A program made the position numbers and the translations under genes. From JBBQVS01 sp038211295 (GTDB lineage Bacteria > Chloroflexota > Ktedonobacteria > Ktedonobacterales > Ktedonobacteraceae), in assembly GCA_038211295.1 (NCBI GenBank), contig JBBQVS010000002.1, forward strand, positions 62,001-126,000: a stretch of 64,000 bases of DNA, written 5' to 3'. Shown here piece after piece: positions 1 to 8,866 of the stretch. The notes under the pieces are model-generated. The model was not told where the DNA came from. It searched no databases and was given only the letters and a program-made list of their open reading frames with translations. Position 1 is the stretch's first letter. The number at the start of each line of letters is the position of its first letter.

Positions 1-1
1 T

Positions 2-499
2 CTTGCGACATTGACCGATACCCCCGTGCGTTCACTGGCCGATATCATCGCGTTCAACGAAGCGCACGCGGACGTGGAAATGCCCTACTTCGGGCAAGAA
101 CTCCTTCTCAAAGCACAGGCCACAACATCACTCGATGACCCCCACTATCTCGCGGCCCTGGCGGACAATCACCGCCTCTCACGTCAGGAGGGCATCGATG
201 CCGTGATGAACGAGTATTCACTTGACGCGCTGGTGATGCCAAGTGGTGGCCCCTCATGGTGTATCGACCTCATCACAGGCGATCACACTATCGGCGGATG
301 CGAACAGGCCGCCGCACTCGCAGGCTATCCACTTGTAAGCGTACCAGCAGGGTACACATTTGAACTTCCAGTTGGCATCACATTTCTGGGCCGCGCATAC
401 AGCGAACCGACATTACTTAGACTGGCGTATGCGTTCGAGCAGGCAACAAAAGTACGCCGTGCGCCAAAATATCTGGCTACAACACCTGTATTGCGGTAG
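2..499 (+). CDS. amidase (amidase signature family), C-terminal fragment
   Basis: The reading frame is open from the left edge, so the gene begins outside the window and only the last 165 codons are seen. The segment runs through LVMPSGGP, an AALAGYPLVSVPAG stretch and a GITFLGRAYSEPTLLRLAYAFEQAT tail (given in parts: GITFLGR, then LLRLAYAFEQ). That order is typical of the C-terminal third of amidase-signature hydrolases, which cleave C-N amide bonds with a Ser-cisSer-Lys triad. The triad itself lies upstream and cannot be checked. The family is secure; the substrate is not. The gene converges on the large minus-strand regulator that ends at 636. Confidence 0.85.
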   Translation, partial: LATLTDTPVRSLADIIAFNEAHADVEMPYFGQELLLKAQATTSLDDPHYLAALADNHRLSRQEGIDAVMNEYSLDALVMPSGGPSWCIDLITGDHTIGGCEQAAALAGYPLVSVPAGYTFELPVGITFLGRAYSEPTLLRLAYAFEQATKVRRAPKYLATTPVLR

Positions 500-635
500 C
501 TGAAACAGGTTTCGTATGTCTGATTTACACTGGTCACAGAGCATTCACTACTACGGCTCGTTCGACCAAACATGTACACTTAAACAAGTTACCCGCAACA
601 GAGGCGCAGGTATGGCGCGTTACCTGATACCACGC

Positions 636-3194
636 TCAAAAAGACGGTACAAGCGTGTCTAACCACGCTTGTACACGGGTTGCCCTATGGTGCTTCAGCG
701 TTGTAAAGGCTTTGAGGCTTTCTTCCCCAAGCCTTCGCGCAGCATCTCTGTCACCCGCTTGCGCCAGTACCTGGGCCATACCAAAGGAAGCCTGCCCATA
801 CAACTCCTGTTGTCCTTCTGGCACAAGGGTAAGTGCCTCCTGAAAGTCTTTTGCCGCCTCCTCGAACTGCTGATAGTGCAAGTACGTTTCGCCTCTGGTA
901 ACTAAAACATTAACCCCAAGGCCGGGATGCTGTATCTGTCGCGCCAGTTGTAATGCTTCCTGAAAGTACACAGACGCTTGTGCGTTCTCACCCTCCTGTC
1001 CTGCTCTCCATCCCAGTCGCGTGAGGAGAATACTTATACGCACAGGATTGCCAACTTGACGAGCAAGTATGATCCCTTCTTGATGACATAGGTTCGCCTG
1101 CGTATACTCTTCCAGATACTCCAACGTTATGCCAAGCGCGATAAGTCCAAGTATAAGATAGTCATTATGCCCGATTTGCCGCGCAATTATTAAAGTTTCT
1201 TCAAATATAGGAACGGCCTGTCTGAAGTCTCCACAGTGCGCCGTCACTGCCCCAAGATGGAGTAGTAACAGGCAGCGTTGCTCTTTGTTCGCGGTCTGCC
1301 CGACTATCGCTAATCCCTTGTGCAATTGCGTGAGAGCCTGAGCAATATCGCCCCGCTCTTTTGCCTTCGCGCCCAGAGCGACAAAAAGAAAGAACAACTG
1401 GTCGGTCTCCGCAAGCTGGCCTTCCATCGCTAGCCCCTCCTGTATATATGCCTCTACTTGCGTGATATCGCCCCGATGATACGCCACTCCGCCGCGTTTC
1501 GCGATCAACAAAATCTCCTGCTCGCGTTCTCCGCTCAGTCGCGCCAGTGTTAGCCCTTTCGCGAAATACTCGTCTGCCCGATTGTACTCACCGCGCTTTT
1601 CCGCGATTTCACCCAAATAGAGCGAGGAAAGAATAATCCCTTGGATATCATTATGGCGCGTCACAATCTGATAGGCGCGGTGCAAGCGTGGTTCTGCAAG
1701 CGTATACAGACCACGTAGACAGAGAAAAGCCGCAAAGGGATGTATGCCTCTGACAAATTCCTTCTCGATACCACGCTCAAATGCTGTATCTAATGCAGCA
1801 AGAATAGTATCACGTTCGAGGTCAAGGGCGGCATAGTCTTTCTTATGCTTCTCAATATATTGCACAAAATATGTTACGAAACGTTGATATACTACCATAT
1901 CGCTCAGGTGGATACAGGCATATGCGGATATTGTTTGATGCAGTGTGTAGCGGCTCAGGTCAGCACTTTCCAGTAGGCCAGCGTCGCATAATTCGTCTAA
2001 TGTTGTCGCAGGAAGTCCGGTGATAGCACTGGCAGCCTCTTCAGAAAAACTATATGGCTTGGCAGGCAATACCGCGAGTGCACGTAAGGCCGCCCGTCCC
2101 TGTTCGCTTAAATGCTGATCGCTGACTCCGATAACAGACTGTAATGAAAGAGGAGTGTCATAGGCGAGACTTGTGTGATGTTCAAGAATGCCTTGCGCTT
2201 TGCTAATATAGAGTCGTTGCTTTTCGTCCTGGAGATGTTCAAGAGCAACCTGTACACGGCGCGTCTGCCCACTATACGTATGTACTCGTAAGTAATTACT
2301 CATTAACACCAGCGCGAGGGGCAAGCCACCAACGGAACGTACCAGTGTTTGCAATATATCGGTTCTGTTTGTGACAGTATCAGGAAGGGAACGTGTGAGC
2401 AATGTAACGCTTTCCTCCTCGTTCAGCTCCCGGACAACCGTCATACCCTGGGGCGCGAAAGCGAGCGCGATAGGTGGAAAGCGCGTTGTTAGTAGATACG
2501 AACAATTAGGGCCGCCTACTTTGAAAGCCAGCGCATCTTCTAATGTCCATGCATCGTCCAGAACCAGCAGGAGCCGACGTGTTCCAATCGCCGCCCGAAT
2601 GCTCTTCGCAAAAGCTGCCTGACAATCCTCTTGTCGCACCATGTCAACGCCCAGCAATTGCCCCCAGCGTTGCAGATGACTCGCGATGTGCGGCTTTGGC
2701 CCCAACCCAACCCAAAGAATACCATCGTGAAAACGTGCCTGCACGTCTGCTTCACGCACAAGGTGCGCGGCTAGCGTTGTTTTCCCTATACCGGGCAAGC
2801 CGCTCAAAGCCAGAAGAAGATTGTCACTATAACAAAGCTGGCGTTTCAGATCGTTAAACAGGTCTTCACGACCAACCAGATTTAGCGCAGGTATGGGAAT
2901 AAAAGAATCGTACAGAGGAAAGAGTAAAAGAACAGAAAGTGTGTTGCCCTGCTCTTGTCTACTCTGCTCATGCTGGGCGTTCTCATCCTCTCCTAGCACA
3001 AAGCCAAGTTCAGACGCATTTTTGTTGAAGAGTACACAAAGCTTTGCGCGAAAATGAGGATAGGGTAACGACAGGCCACGCTCCCAACGTCCAACCGTTG
3101 TTGGATCAATGCCGATCTCTTGCGCGACCTTTGTTTGCGACCAACCACGCAATTCACGTTCCCGCTTTAACCGTATATTCGCCTTTGGCGTCAT
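636..3194 (-). CDS. XRE-type HTH / NB-ARC STAND ATPase with TPR repeats
   Basis: Product of 852 aa. Residues ~5-60 form an XRE helix-turn-helix (RGWSQTKVAQEIGIDPTTVG). An NB-ARC/STAND ATPase follows: P-loop GLPGIGKTT at 132-140, Walker B LLLVLDDAW, and a GGLPLAL motif. The C-terminal ~400 residues are tetratricopeptide-like helical pairs with many LxxLGxxxxxxG units. The start is placed at ATG 3194, after GAGAGAGGC; an in-frame start at 3260 would add a 22-residue segment that fits no domain. STAND proteins are nucleotide-driven switches in which the repeats sense a ligand. Here the HTH suggests a transcriptional regulator, but STAND proteins also act in anti-phage defence. No effector domain other than the HTH is seen. 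It is transcribed away from the receiver gene at 3437. Confidence 0.9.
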   Translation of the reverse strand: MTPKANIRLKRERELRGWSQTKVAQEIGIDPTTVGRWERGLSLPYPHFRAKLCVLFNKNASELGFVLGEDENAQHEQSRQEQGNTLSVLLLFPLYDSFIPIPALNLVGREDLFNDLKRQLCYSDNLLLALSGLPGIGKTTLAAHLVREADVQARFHDGILWVGLGPKPHIASHLQRWGQLLGVDMVRQEDCQAAFAKSIRAAIGTRRLLLVLDDAWTLEDALAFKVGGPNCSYLLTTRFPPIALAFAPQGMTVVRELNEEESVTLLTRSLPDTVTNRTDILQTLVRSVGGLPLALVLMSNYLRVHTYSGQTRRVQVALEHLQDEKQRLYISKAQGILEHHTSLAYDTPLSLQSVIGVSDQHLSEQGRAALRALAVLPAKPYSFSEEAASAITGLPATTLDELCDAGLLESADLSRYTLHQTISAYACIHLSDMVVYQRFVTYFVQYIEKHKKDYAALDLERDTILAALDTAFERGIEKEFVRGIHPFAAFLCLRGLYTLAEPRLHRAYQIVTRHNDIQGIILSSLYLGEIAEKRGEYNRADEYFAKGLTLARLSGEREQEILLIAKRGGVAYHRGDITQVEAYIQEGLAMEGQLAETDQLFFLFVALGAKAKERGDIAQALTQLHKGLAIVGQTANKEQRCLLLLHLGAVTAHCGDFRQAVPIFEETLIIARQIGHNDYLILGLIALGITLEYLEEYTQANLCHQEGIILARQVGNPVRISILLTRLGWRAGQEGENAQASVYFQEALQLARQIQHPGLGVNVLVTRGETYLHYQQFEEAAKDFQEALTLVPEGQQELYGQASFGMAQVLAQAGDRDAARRLGEESLKAFTTLKHHRATRVQAWLDTLVPSF

Positions 3195-3436
3195 AAGCCT
3201 CTCTCTCAATAAAAGGTCTTTCTCAAACTTATAGTATAAACTGTAACAAAATGTGGTCATACTCTATAAAAGTTGCTGCATAGTTGTTGTCTATTTGTTA
3301 TTGTATCAGATAGCCCTTCTCATGCATACTAAAGGTGGGTACTTTATAGAGAACGATAAAACGCACTGTGTTCTCCTGTGCATGATGCAACGGTAGCACA
3401 GCGAAACAATAACAAGTGAAGGAAAGCGACAGTAGT

Positions 3437-3805
3437 ATGAAAGTTGGTATAGTAGAAGACGATGCCTTGACCTGTGGTATGTTGTCAGAAACATTGGAAC
3501 GGTTCGGACATACCCCCTCAGTTTTTCGGGACGGATGGGCCTTCTTGGAAGAACTCACCGGAAATTATCATACGACAATGCCAGACCCTTTTGATGTTGT
3601 ACTGCTCGATGTGCTTTTACCTGGCAGCATTTCAGGTTTAGAGATCATCAACTATCTCTACCTCACACGCCCCGACCTGCCCTTGATTGTAATGTCCGCA
3701 ATTAACAATACTGATCTGATGAATATTCGGAATCAATTCCCAACCATTAAGATATTACAAAAACCCTTTCGTCTGCAAGCATTGCGTGTTTCTATCGAGG
3801 TATAA
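3437..3805 (+). CDS. stand-alone response-regulator receiver domain
   Basis: Product of 122 aa, consisting only of a CheY-like receiver. The acidic pocket (VEDD) is near the N terminus, the phospho-acceptor Asp lies in VVLLDVLLPG, a Ser stands at the switch position (IVMSA), and the conserved Lys is in LQKPF. No DNA-binding or enzymatic output domain follows. ATG 3437 has GAAGGAAAG upstream; an alternative GTG at 3416 would overlap that site. No histidine kinase gene is nearby, so the partner is unknown. Single-domain receivers usually act by protein-protein contact or as phosphate relays. It is divergent from the STAND regulator, with about 240 bp between the two starts. Confidence 0.85.
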   Translation: MKVGIVEDDALTCGMLSETLERFGHTPSVFRDGWAFLEELTGNYHTTMPDPFDVVLLDVLLPGSISGLEIINYLYLTRPDLPLIVMSAINNTDLMNIRNQFPTIKILQKPFRLQALRVSIEV

Positions 3806-3903
3806 CCACATCACACGTCCCTTGGTACTACTCTCTTGTGTTGTACAATAAAGATGTTTTGTTGAACACGTGCAATAACGAGCCGATGCAACAGGGATAT
3901 GAC

Positions 3904-4731
3904 ATGATGTCTATTGAGAAACTTTTTAGCCTACAGGGATTAACGGCGGTTATCACTGGCGGCAGTGGGGTACTGGGAAGCGCAATGGCGCATGGCTTGG
4001 CAGATGCGGGGGCGCGTGTCGCTATTGTAAGCCTGCATTCGGACTCCGCGACAGTAGTTGCCGAGTCGATTCGCGCCAACGGCGGGCAAGCAATCAGCAT
4101 TGCATGTAGCGTCAATGATAGCACTGCCCTAGAACAGACGGCGGGGCAGGTTACACGCACCTTTGGCCCCGCCGATATTCTTGTAAATGCCGCCGGCGGA
4201 AACAATCCGCTCGCGACAACCAGTGAGACGCGTTCTTTCTTCGATATGAGTATCGAGGCCGCCGATACCGTGTTAAACCTGAACTTTATGGGAACGGTGC
4301 AGAGTTGCCGCGCCTTTGGACGCGGCATGGCGGAGCGCAAACAAGGATGTATCATCAACATTACCTCGATGAGCGCGGAGCGTCCCCTGACCCATATTCC
4401 CGCCTACAGCGCGGCGAAAGCAGCGACAACCAACTTTACGCAATGGCTCGCGACACACATGGCGCAAGAGTATAGCCCACGCATTCGCGTAAATGCCCTT
4501 GCCCCTGGCTTTTTTCTTACCGCGCAAAACCGCTTCCTGCTGACGAACGAACAGAGCGGAGAACTGACTCCACGTGGTCAAACCATTATCGATCAGACGC
4601 CTATGGGTCGGCTTGGCACACCCGAAGACCTTGTTGGGACGCTGCTCTGGCTCGCGAGTCCTGCATCCGCGTTCGTCACGGGTATTGTCGTTCCTGTCGA
4701 TGGCGGCTTCTCGTCGTTCAGTGGTGTGTGA
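3904..4731 (+). CDS. SDR oxidoreductase, D-mannonate oxidoreductase-like
   Basis: Product of 275 aa. Classical short-chain dehydrogenase: cofactor motif TGGSGVLG at 18-25, NAAG at 95-98, and the catalytic Ser157, Tyr168 and Lys172 (YSAAK). The GGNNP segment after NAAG and the long loop before the C terminus resemble SDRs annotated as fructuronate reductase/mannonate oxidoreductase. That would mean NAD(P)-dependent interconversion of D-mannonate and D-fructuronate, but this is a similarity call. ATG 3904 or 3907 is used because CAGGGATA lies in front; the frame is open back to GTG 3838. First gene of a five-gene operon; the next gene starts 23 bp after its stop. Confidence 0.8.
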   Translation: MMSIEKLFSLQGLTAVITGGSGVLGSAMAHGLADAGARVAIVSLHSDSATVVAESIRANGGQAISIACSVNDSTALEQTAGQVTRTFGPADILVNAAGGNNPLATTSETRSFFDMSIEAADTVLNLNFMGTVQSCRAFGRGMAERKQGCIINITSMSAERPLTHIPAYSAAKAATTNFTQWLATHMAQEYSPRIRVNALAPGFFLTAQNRFLLTNEQSGELTPRGQTIIDQTPMGRLGTPEDLVGTLLWLASPASAFVTGIVVPVDGGFSSFSGV

Positions 4732-4754
4732 CCACATTCCGCAAAGGCGTTTCT

Positions 4755-5996
4755 ATGCTTTACAGTAAAGGCTCAACAACAGCACTCCTGACAGACGATG
4801 ATGTACAGCAACTTATTACACAAGCGTGCGATGCTTTGCCCCTAGACAACAAGCGCGTTCTGGTCATCATTCCCGACGGCACACGTACCGCTCCTATCCC
4901 ACTTTTCTTTCGCCTTCTCTACGAACAGCTTGGGCGGCGCGTTGCACGACTCGATTATCTGATCGCTCTGGGAACACACCCACCGATGGACGAGGCAGCG
5001 ATTGACCATCTGGTTGGCGTCTCGGCACAGACAAGGGTAACGCAGTATCCTAATGTTGCTCTCTTTAATCACACCTGGTCGGAGCCGCACACGCTCGCTA
5101 CCATCGGCACAATTTCACGCGACGAAGCACAGCAGCTAACACATGGCCTGCTGGTAGAAGAAGTTCCCGTCACGCTCAACCGCCTCATCCTCGACTACGA
5201 TCAACTGATACTCTGTGGTCCTGTCTTTCCACACGAGGTTGCGGGCTTTTCGGGTGGGGCAAAATACCTTTTTCCCGGCATCGCGGGGCCAGATATTATC
5301 AATTTCACCCACTGGCTCGGTGCGCTCGTGACAAGTATGCACACCATCGGCATCAAAGACACGCCTGTACGCCGCGTCATTCATCGCGCCGCCACGTTTG
5401 TGCAACAACCACTTCTATGCATGGCCCTTGTGCTACAAGGCGAGGCACTACACGGTCTCATGATTGGCTCGTATCAGGAGGCGTGGAGCGTAGCCGCCGA
5501 CCTCTCCGCGCAGCTCAATATTATTTCCGTACCGACCCCGTTTCAGCGCGTCCTCTCCGTCCCTTCGCCCATGTACGATGACCTGTGGACAGCAGCAAAG
5601 GCGATGTACAAGACTGAGCCAGCGATTGCCGATGGGGGCGAGGTTATTATCTACGCCCCGCACCTCACCGAGATATCGTATACACATGGGAAACTGATCG
5701 ACGAGGTTGGCTATCATGTGCGCGACTACTTCACGAAACAATGGAATCGCTTCAAAGACGTTCCGGGGAGTATTCTGGCTCACAGTACTCATGTAAAAGG
5801 CTCCGGCACGTTCGAGCATGGCGTTGAACGTCCGCGTATTCATGTGACGCTGGCAACAGGTATCCCTGAAGCACGCTGTAGGCGCGTCGCACTGGGCTAT
5901 CTCGACCATACAACTATTCGCCTGGAAGAATGGCGTGAACACGAAGGAACATTATTTGTACCTCATGCTGGCGAAATGTTGTATCGCCTCACGTAG
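4755..5996 (+). CDS. LarA-like nickel-dependent racemase/epimerase family protein
   Basis: Product of 413 aa, the usual length for LarA. Motifs match the lactate-racemase superfamily: PDGTRTAP near the N terminus, His75 in LGTHPPM, His160 followed by GFSGG and Lys170 (PHEVAGFSGGAK), and His186 in NFTHW. In LarA the equivalent lysine is the covalent attachment site of the nickel-pincer nucleotide and the histidines are catalytic or bind Ni. All are kept, so an active Ni-NPN enzyme is likely. The superfamily includes hydroxyacid racemases and, as I recall, sugar-acid C2 epimerases. With a mannonate-type SDR next to it, a sugar-acid epimerase is the best inference. The maturation genes larB, larC and larE are not in this window. 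A GTG at 4728 overlapping the upstream stop is an alternative start. Confidence 0.82.
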   Translation: MLYSKGSTTALLTDDDVQQLITQACDALPLDNKRVLVIIPDGTRTAPIPLFFRLLYEQLGRRVARLDYLIALGTHPPMDEAAIDHLVGVSAQTRVTQYPNVALFNHTWSEPHTLATIGTISRDEAQQLTHGLLVEEVPVTLNRLILDYDQLILCGPVFPHEVAGFSGGAKYLFPGIAGPDIINFTHWLGALVTSMHTIGIKDTPVRRVIHRAATFVQQPLLCMALVLQGEALHGLMIGSYQEAWSVAADLSAQLNIISVPTPFQRVLSVPSPMYDDLWTAAKAMYKTEPAIADGGEVIIYAPHLTEISYTHGKLIDEVGYHVRDYFTKQWNRFKDVPGSILAHSTHVKGSGTFEHGVERPRIHVTLATGIPEARCRRVALGYLDHTTIRLEEWREHEGTLFVPHAGEMLYRLT

Positions 5997-6008
5997 AAAG
6001 AAGTAGGC

Positions 6009-7811
6009 ATGGAATTGAAGAAGCAGTCACCATCACTCCAACATCTGCTCGCGGAGAACGCGCTTGAGCAATTGCGGCATCAAACGGGACAAATGCGCGA
6101 ATTAGGCAGCGAGAACGGCGTTCCCAAACTCGATTGGGTAGAGGGGGTCGCACGTCTGCTTGAGCATCCAACGCACTTGGAAACGGTAGAAGCCGAGGCA
6201 CGCGCCATCAGGCAACAGGGAATACAACATATTCTCTGGGCAGGTATGGGCGGCTCGGTTATCACCGTCCGTGTGTTGGTCGAGCTAGGCTTTGGCGGCG
6301 GACAGGATGGGCAAGATATTATGCTGCATCCGTTGGATAGCACCGACCCAGCCGCACTCAACGCGATTGTGCGAGTGCTTGCTCGACACAAAAACCTTGC
6401 GCTGTCCGCAACTCTCCTGGATCCGCCATTTTTGCGGACACTGCTTGCGGACGTGATGATGATTGGCGTATCAATGGGCATGACCTCAGAAGAGCCAATC
6501 ACACATCTTGAATGGTTCACGGCCCTATTAGAAAAGGCGCAACTGCCACTCGCACGCCATCTACTCATCATGACGCTTCCCGCTTCCTATCTCGACGCCT
6601 TCGCGCGAAAGTATGCTGTGCCGACGCTTCCCTTACAGCTTGATGGCGGCACAGGCACAGGCGGACGCATGAGCGCACCCACAACGCGCGTCTTTTTGCT
6701 GCCCGTCGCGCTCTACCTCGCGGGACGCTTCCCACAATCGAGCCAACTGCGCCACGTTCTGCAACAGGCATGGCAACTACATCATCCCGCGCTGACATAT
6801 CCCACGACCTCGCCGTTTGTGCAGCTAGCTGCCGCCCTAAGCGATACCAGTGTAATGGGCGCGTGTCGACTCCTCTTGACGCTGCCGCGTGAATGGCAGG
6901 CACTTTTTCAATGGATTGAGCAGCTTATGGAGGAGAGCCTGGGTAAGCAGGGAAAGGGAGTTATTGTCTTCTCTCAGGACACATCAGATGCGGCCCTTGT
7001 GGCGAACGAGCAGAATGTACTTAGAGTGCAAGTGCAGATACACGAGACCGAAGACGCGAAGCCATGCGTTGCGCTTGTTCAGCCATATCTCGCGTCACAG
7101 GAACATGTCGCGCGGCTCGTCGCTCTTACCACAAGTTTGCTAGGATGGCAACTCACAATGGCATTGTATGGCTACTTACAAAAGATTACGTTCGCGGGTC
7201 AGCCTGCCGTCGAGAACTACAAGACACGCGCCCGTGCTTTGCGAAGTCAGGAGCAACCATTGCGGGTACTCGCGGACTGGTCTGCACAAACGGCGGAACG
7301 TTTCCTGACACTCTTCGCGCCAACTTCTCCAACACTTCCCCTCTCCACAACGCCGGCCTTATTCTTTGCTGATGCCCTGCAAACAGCGCGAGAGCAGGGG
7401 ATAGCGTACCTTGACTGCACCTTCAATGGCCTCGCATCGCCACAACTGACGACGATACTTGACCATCATATACACACACTTAGCGACACGCTCGGCGGAC
7501 TTCCAACAAAGCTACGGCAGGCACCGGCAGCGTACCATTCAACAGAACAAAGCGAGATGGATGGGCCACCCAATCTGGTAAGCATTCGTATCTTGTCGCG
7601 CGAACACGAGAAAAGTATCATCGGTACCTATACTGATACGTTTCTGCAAGCGCAAGCGGTAAGTACATGGCAAGCCATGCTTGAACAGGGACGACGCTGC
7701 TACCTCTTGCTGCTACGCGGCGGCACAAACGAGGCGGGTGCCTTGCTCACAACATTTTTTATAGAAGTCGAACGCATTTTAGAAAGTAACGAAAGAAAGA
7801 GCAGTATATGA
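6009..7811 (+). CDS. phosphoglucose-isomerase-like SIS protein
   Basis: Product of 600 aa. Two SIS-type halves can be followed: GMGGS at 79-83 and LDSTDP at ~109-114, then GGRMSAPTTRVFLLPVAL, and EESLGKQGKGV. These match, in order, the PGI portion of the transaldolase/glucose-6-phosphate isomerase fusion proteins (GMGGSSL, LDSTDP, GGRYSALxxFGLVPAAL, ESTGKEGKG), as does ALYGYLQ. The transaldolase half is absent, so this is the isomerase part alone. A canonical pgi lies at 29978-31615, so this copy probably acts on a different sugar phosphate within its operon. It starts 12 bp after the LarA-like gene and overlaps the next gene by 4 bp (ATGA). Confidence 0.75.
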   Translation: MELKKQSPSLQHLLAENALEQLRHQTGQMRELGSENGVPKLDWVEGVARLLEHPTHLETVEAEARAIRQQGIQHILWAGMGGSVITVRVLVELGFGGGQDGQDIMLHPLDSTDPAALNAIVRVLARHKNLALSATLLDPPFLRTLLADVMMIGVSMGMTSEEPITHLEWFTALLEKAQLPLARHLLIMTLPASYLDAFARKYAVPTLPLQLDGGTGTGGRMSAPTTRVFLLPVALYLAGRFPQSSQLRHVLQQAWQLHHPALTYPTTSPFVQLAAALSDTSVMGACRLLLTLPREWQALFQWIEQLMEESLGKQGKGVIVFSQDTSDAALVANEQNVLRVQVQIHETEDAKPCVALVQPYLASQEHVARLVALTTSLLGWQLTMALYGYLQKITFAGQPAVENYKTRARALRSQEQPLRVLADWSAQTAERFLTLFAPTSPTLPLSTTPALFFADALQTAREQGIAYLDCTFNGLASPQLTTILDHHIHTLSDTLGGLPTKLRQAPAAYHSTEQSEMDGPPNLVSIRILSREHEKSIIGTYTDTFLQAQAVSTWQAMLEQGRRCYLLLLRGGTNEAGALLTTFFIEVERILESNERKSSI

Positions 7812-8866
7812 CAGAACCACTACGCTTCGGAATTGTTGGGTGTGGTGTGATTGGCCCCACACACGCGGAAGCGATTACCAGCCTGGCAGACGCGCACCTC
7901 GTTGCCGTCGCAGATCCGATTGCTGGTAGAGCGGATAAACTGGCTACTAAATATGGTGTCACAGCCTATACGAATATTCAAGAGATGCTGGACAGCGAAC
8001 GTCTGGATGTTGTGACCATCTGTACACCGAGCGGTGAACATGGCAAACATGCACGGCAGGCAATGCATACAGGCCGCCATGTTATTATCGAAAAACCAAT
8101 GGAAATTGCGCGAACTGCGATTGATGAAATACTACGGACACAGCAAGAGATGGACGTAAAGCTTTCCGTCATCAGTCAACACCGCTTCGATGTGGCGACG
8201 CGACAGGTACACGCGCTAGTGCAGGAGCAGGCGTTTGGACGGCTTGTGCTGGGTAACGCGAGTATTCCCTGGTGGCGTTCACAGGCGTATTATAATAGTG
8301 GTGCGTGGCGCGGCACCTGGGAATTTGACGGGGGCGGCGTCCTCATGAACCAATCCATTCACTCAATAGACCTGCTACAATGGCTCATGGGGCCAGTCAA
8401 AAGCCTCTATGCTTACACCGATACACTGGCACACACGATGGAGACCGAAGACGTGGGCGTCGCGGTACTTCGTTTCACTAATGGAGCGGTTGGCACGATT
8501 GCCGCGACAACAGGTGCTTATCCTGGCATCACAACACGCGTCGAGGTTTTTGGCGACAGGGGTTCTGCTTGTATCGAGAATGACCAACTTGGCTATCTGC
8601 GCCTCGCACGCGACGAGCAAGAGGCGGTGAACGATTATGGCGCAAATACGCAACACGCACCAGAACCGAAAAACACGAGTTCGGCGGCACAAAACCCCGC
8701 CGCCCTTTCGACGAATAGCCACGCGCTACAGATTGCTGATATGATACGCGCGATCAGAGAAGATGGTACACCGCTTGTCGATGGTCACGCGGCACGTCAA
8801 GCGGTAGATATTATTCTGAGCATTTACGAATCGGTTCGCACACATAGGGAGATTATACTGTCATGA
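7808..8866 (+). CDS. Gfo/Idh/MocA family NAD(P)-dependent oxidoreductase
   Basis: Product of 352 aa. The N-terminal Rossmann fold has GIVGCGVIGPTHA; the catalytic EKP motif is seen as IEKPMEI. A Gfo/Idh/MocA C-terminal alpha/beta domain follows, with GGGVLMNQSIHSIDLLQWLMG carrying the conserved His-x3-Asp region. Family members oxidise sugars, inositols or sugar acids at a secondary alcohol using NAD(P). The start ATG 7808 overlaps the upstream stop (ATGA), which supports translational coupling. The gene also overlaps the next one by 4 bp. The exact substrate cannot be read from sequence. Confidence 0.92.
   Translation: MTEPLRFGIVGCGVIGPTHAEAITSLADAHLVAVADPIAGRADKLATKYGVTAYTNIQEMLDSERLDVVTICTPSGEHGKHARQAMHTGRHVIIEKPMEIARTAIDEILRTQQEMDVKLSVISQHRFDVATRQVHALVQEQAFGRLVLGNASIPWWRSQAYYNSGAWRGTWEFDGGGVLMNQSIHSIDLLQWLMGPVKSLYAYTDTLAHTMETEDVGVAVLRFTNGAVGTIAATTGAYPGITTRVEVFGDRGSACIENDQLGYLRLARDEQEAVNDYGANTQHAPEPKNTSSAAQNPAALSTNSHALQIADMIRAIREDGTPLVDGHAARQAVDIILSIYESVRTHREIILS

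Noticed and set aside
636..674. Hairpin GTACAAGCGTG / CACGCTTGTAC at 647-674 as terminator of the STAND gene
   Set aside because: It lies inside the last codons of the gene, before its stop at 636, and has no U-tract in the minus direction, so it is not listed as a terminator.
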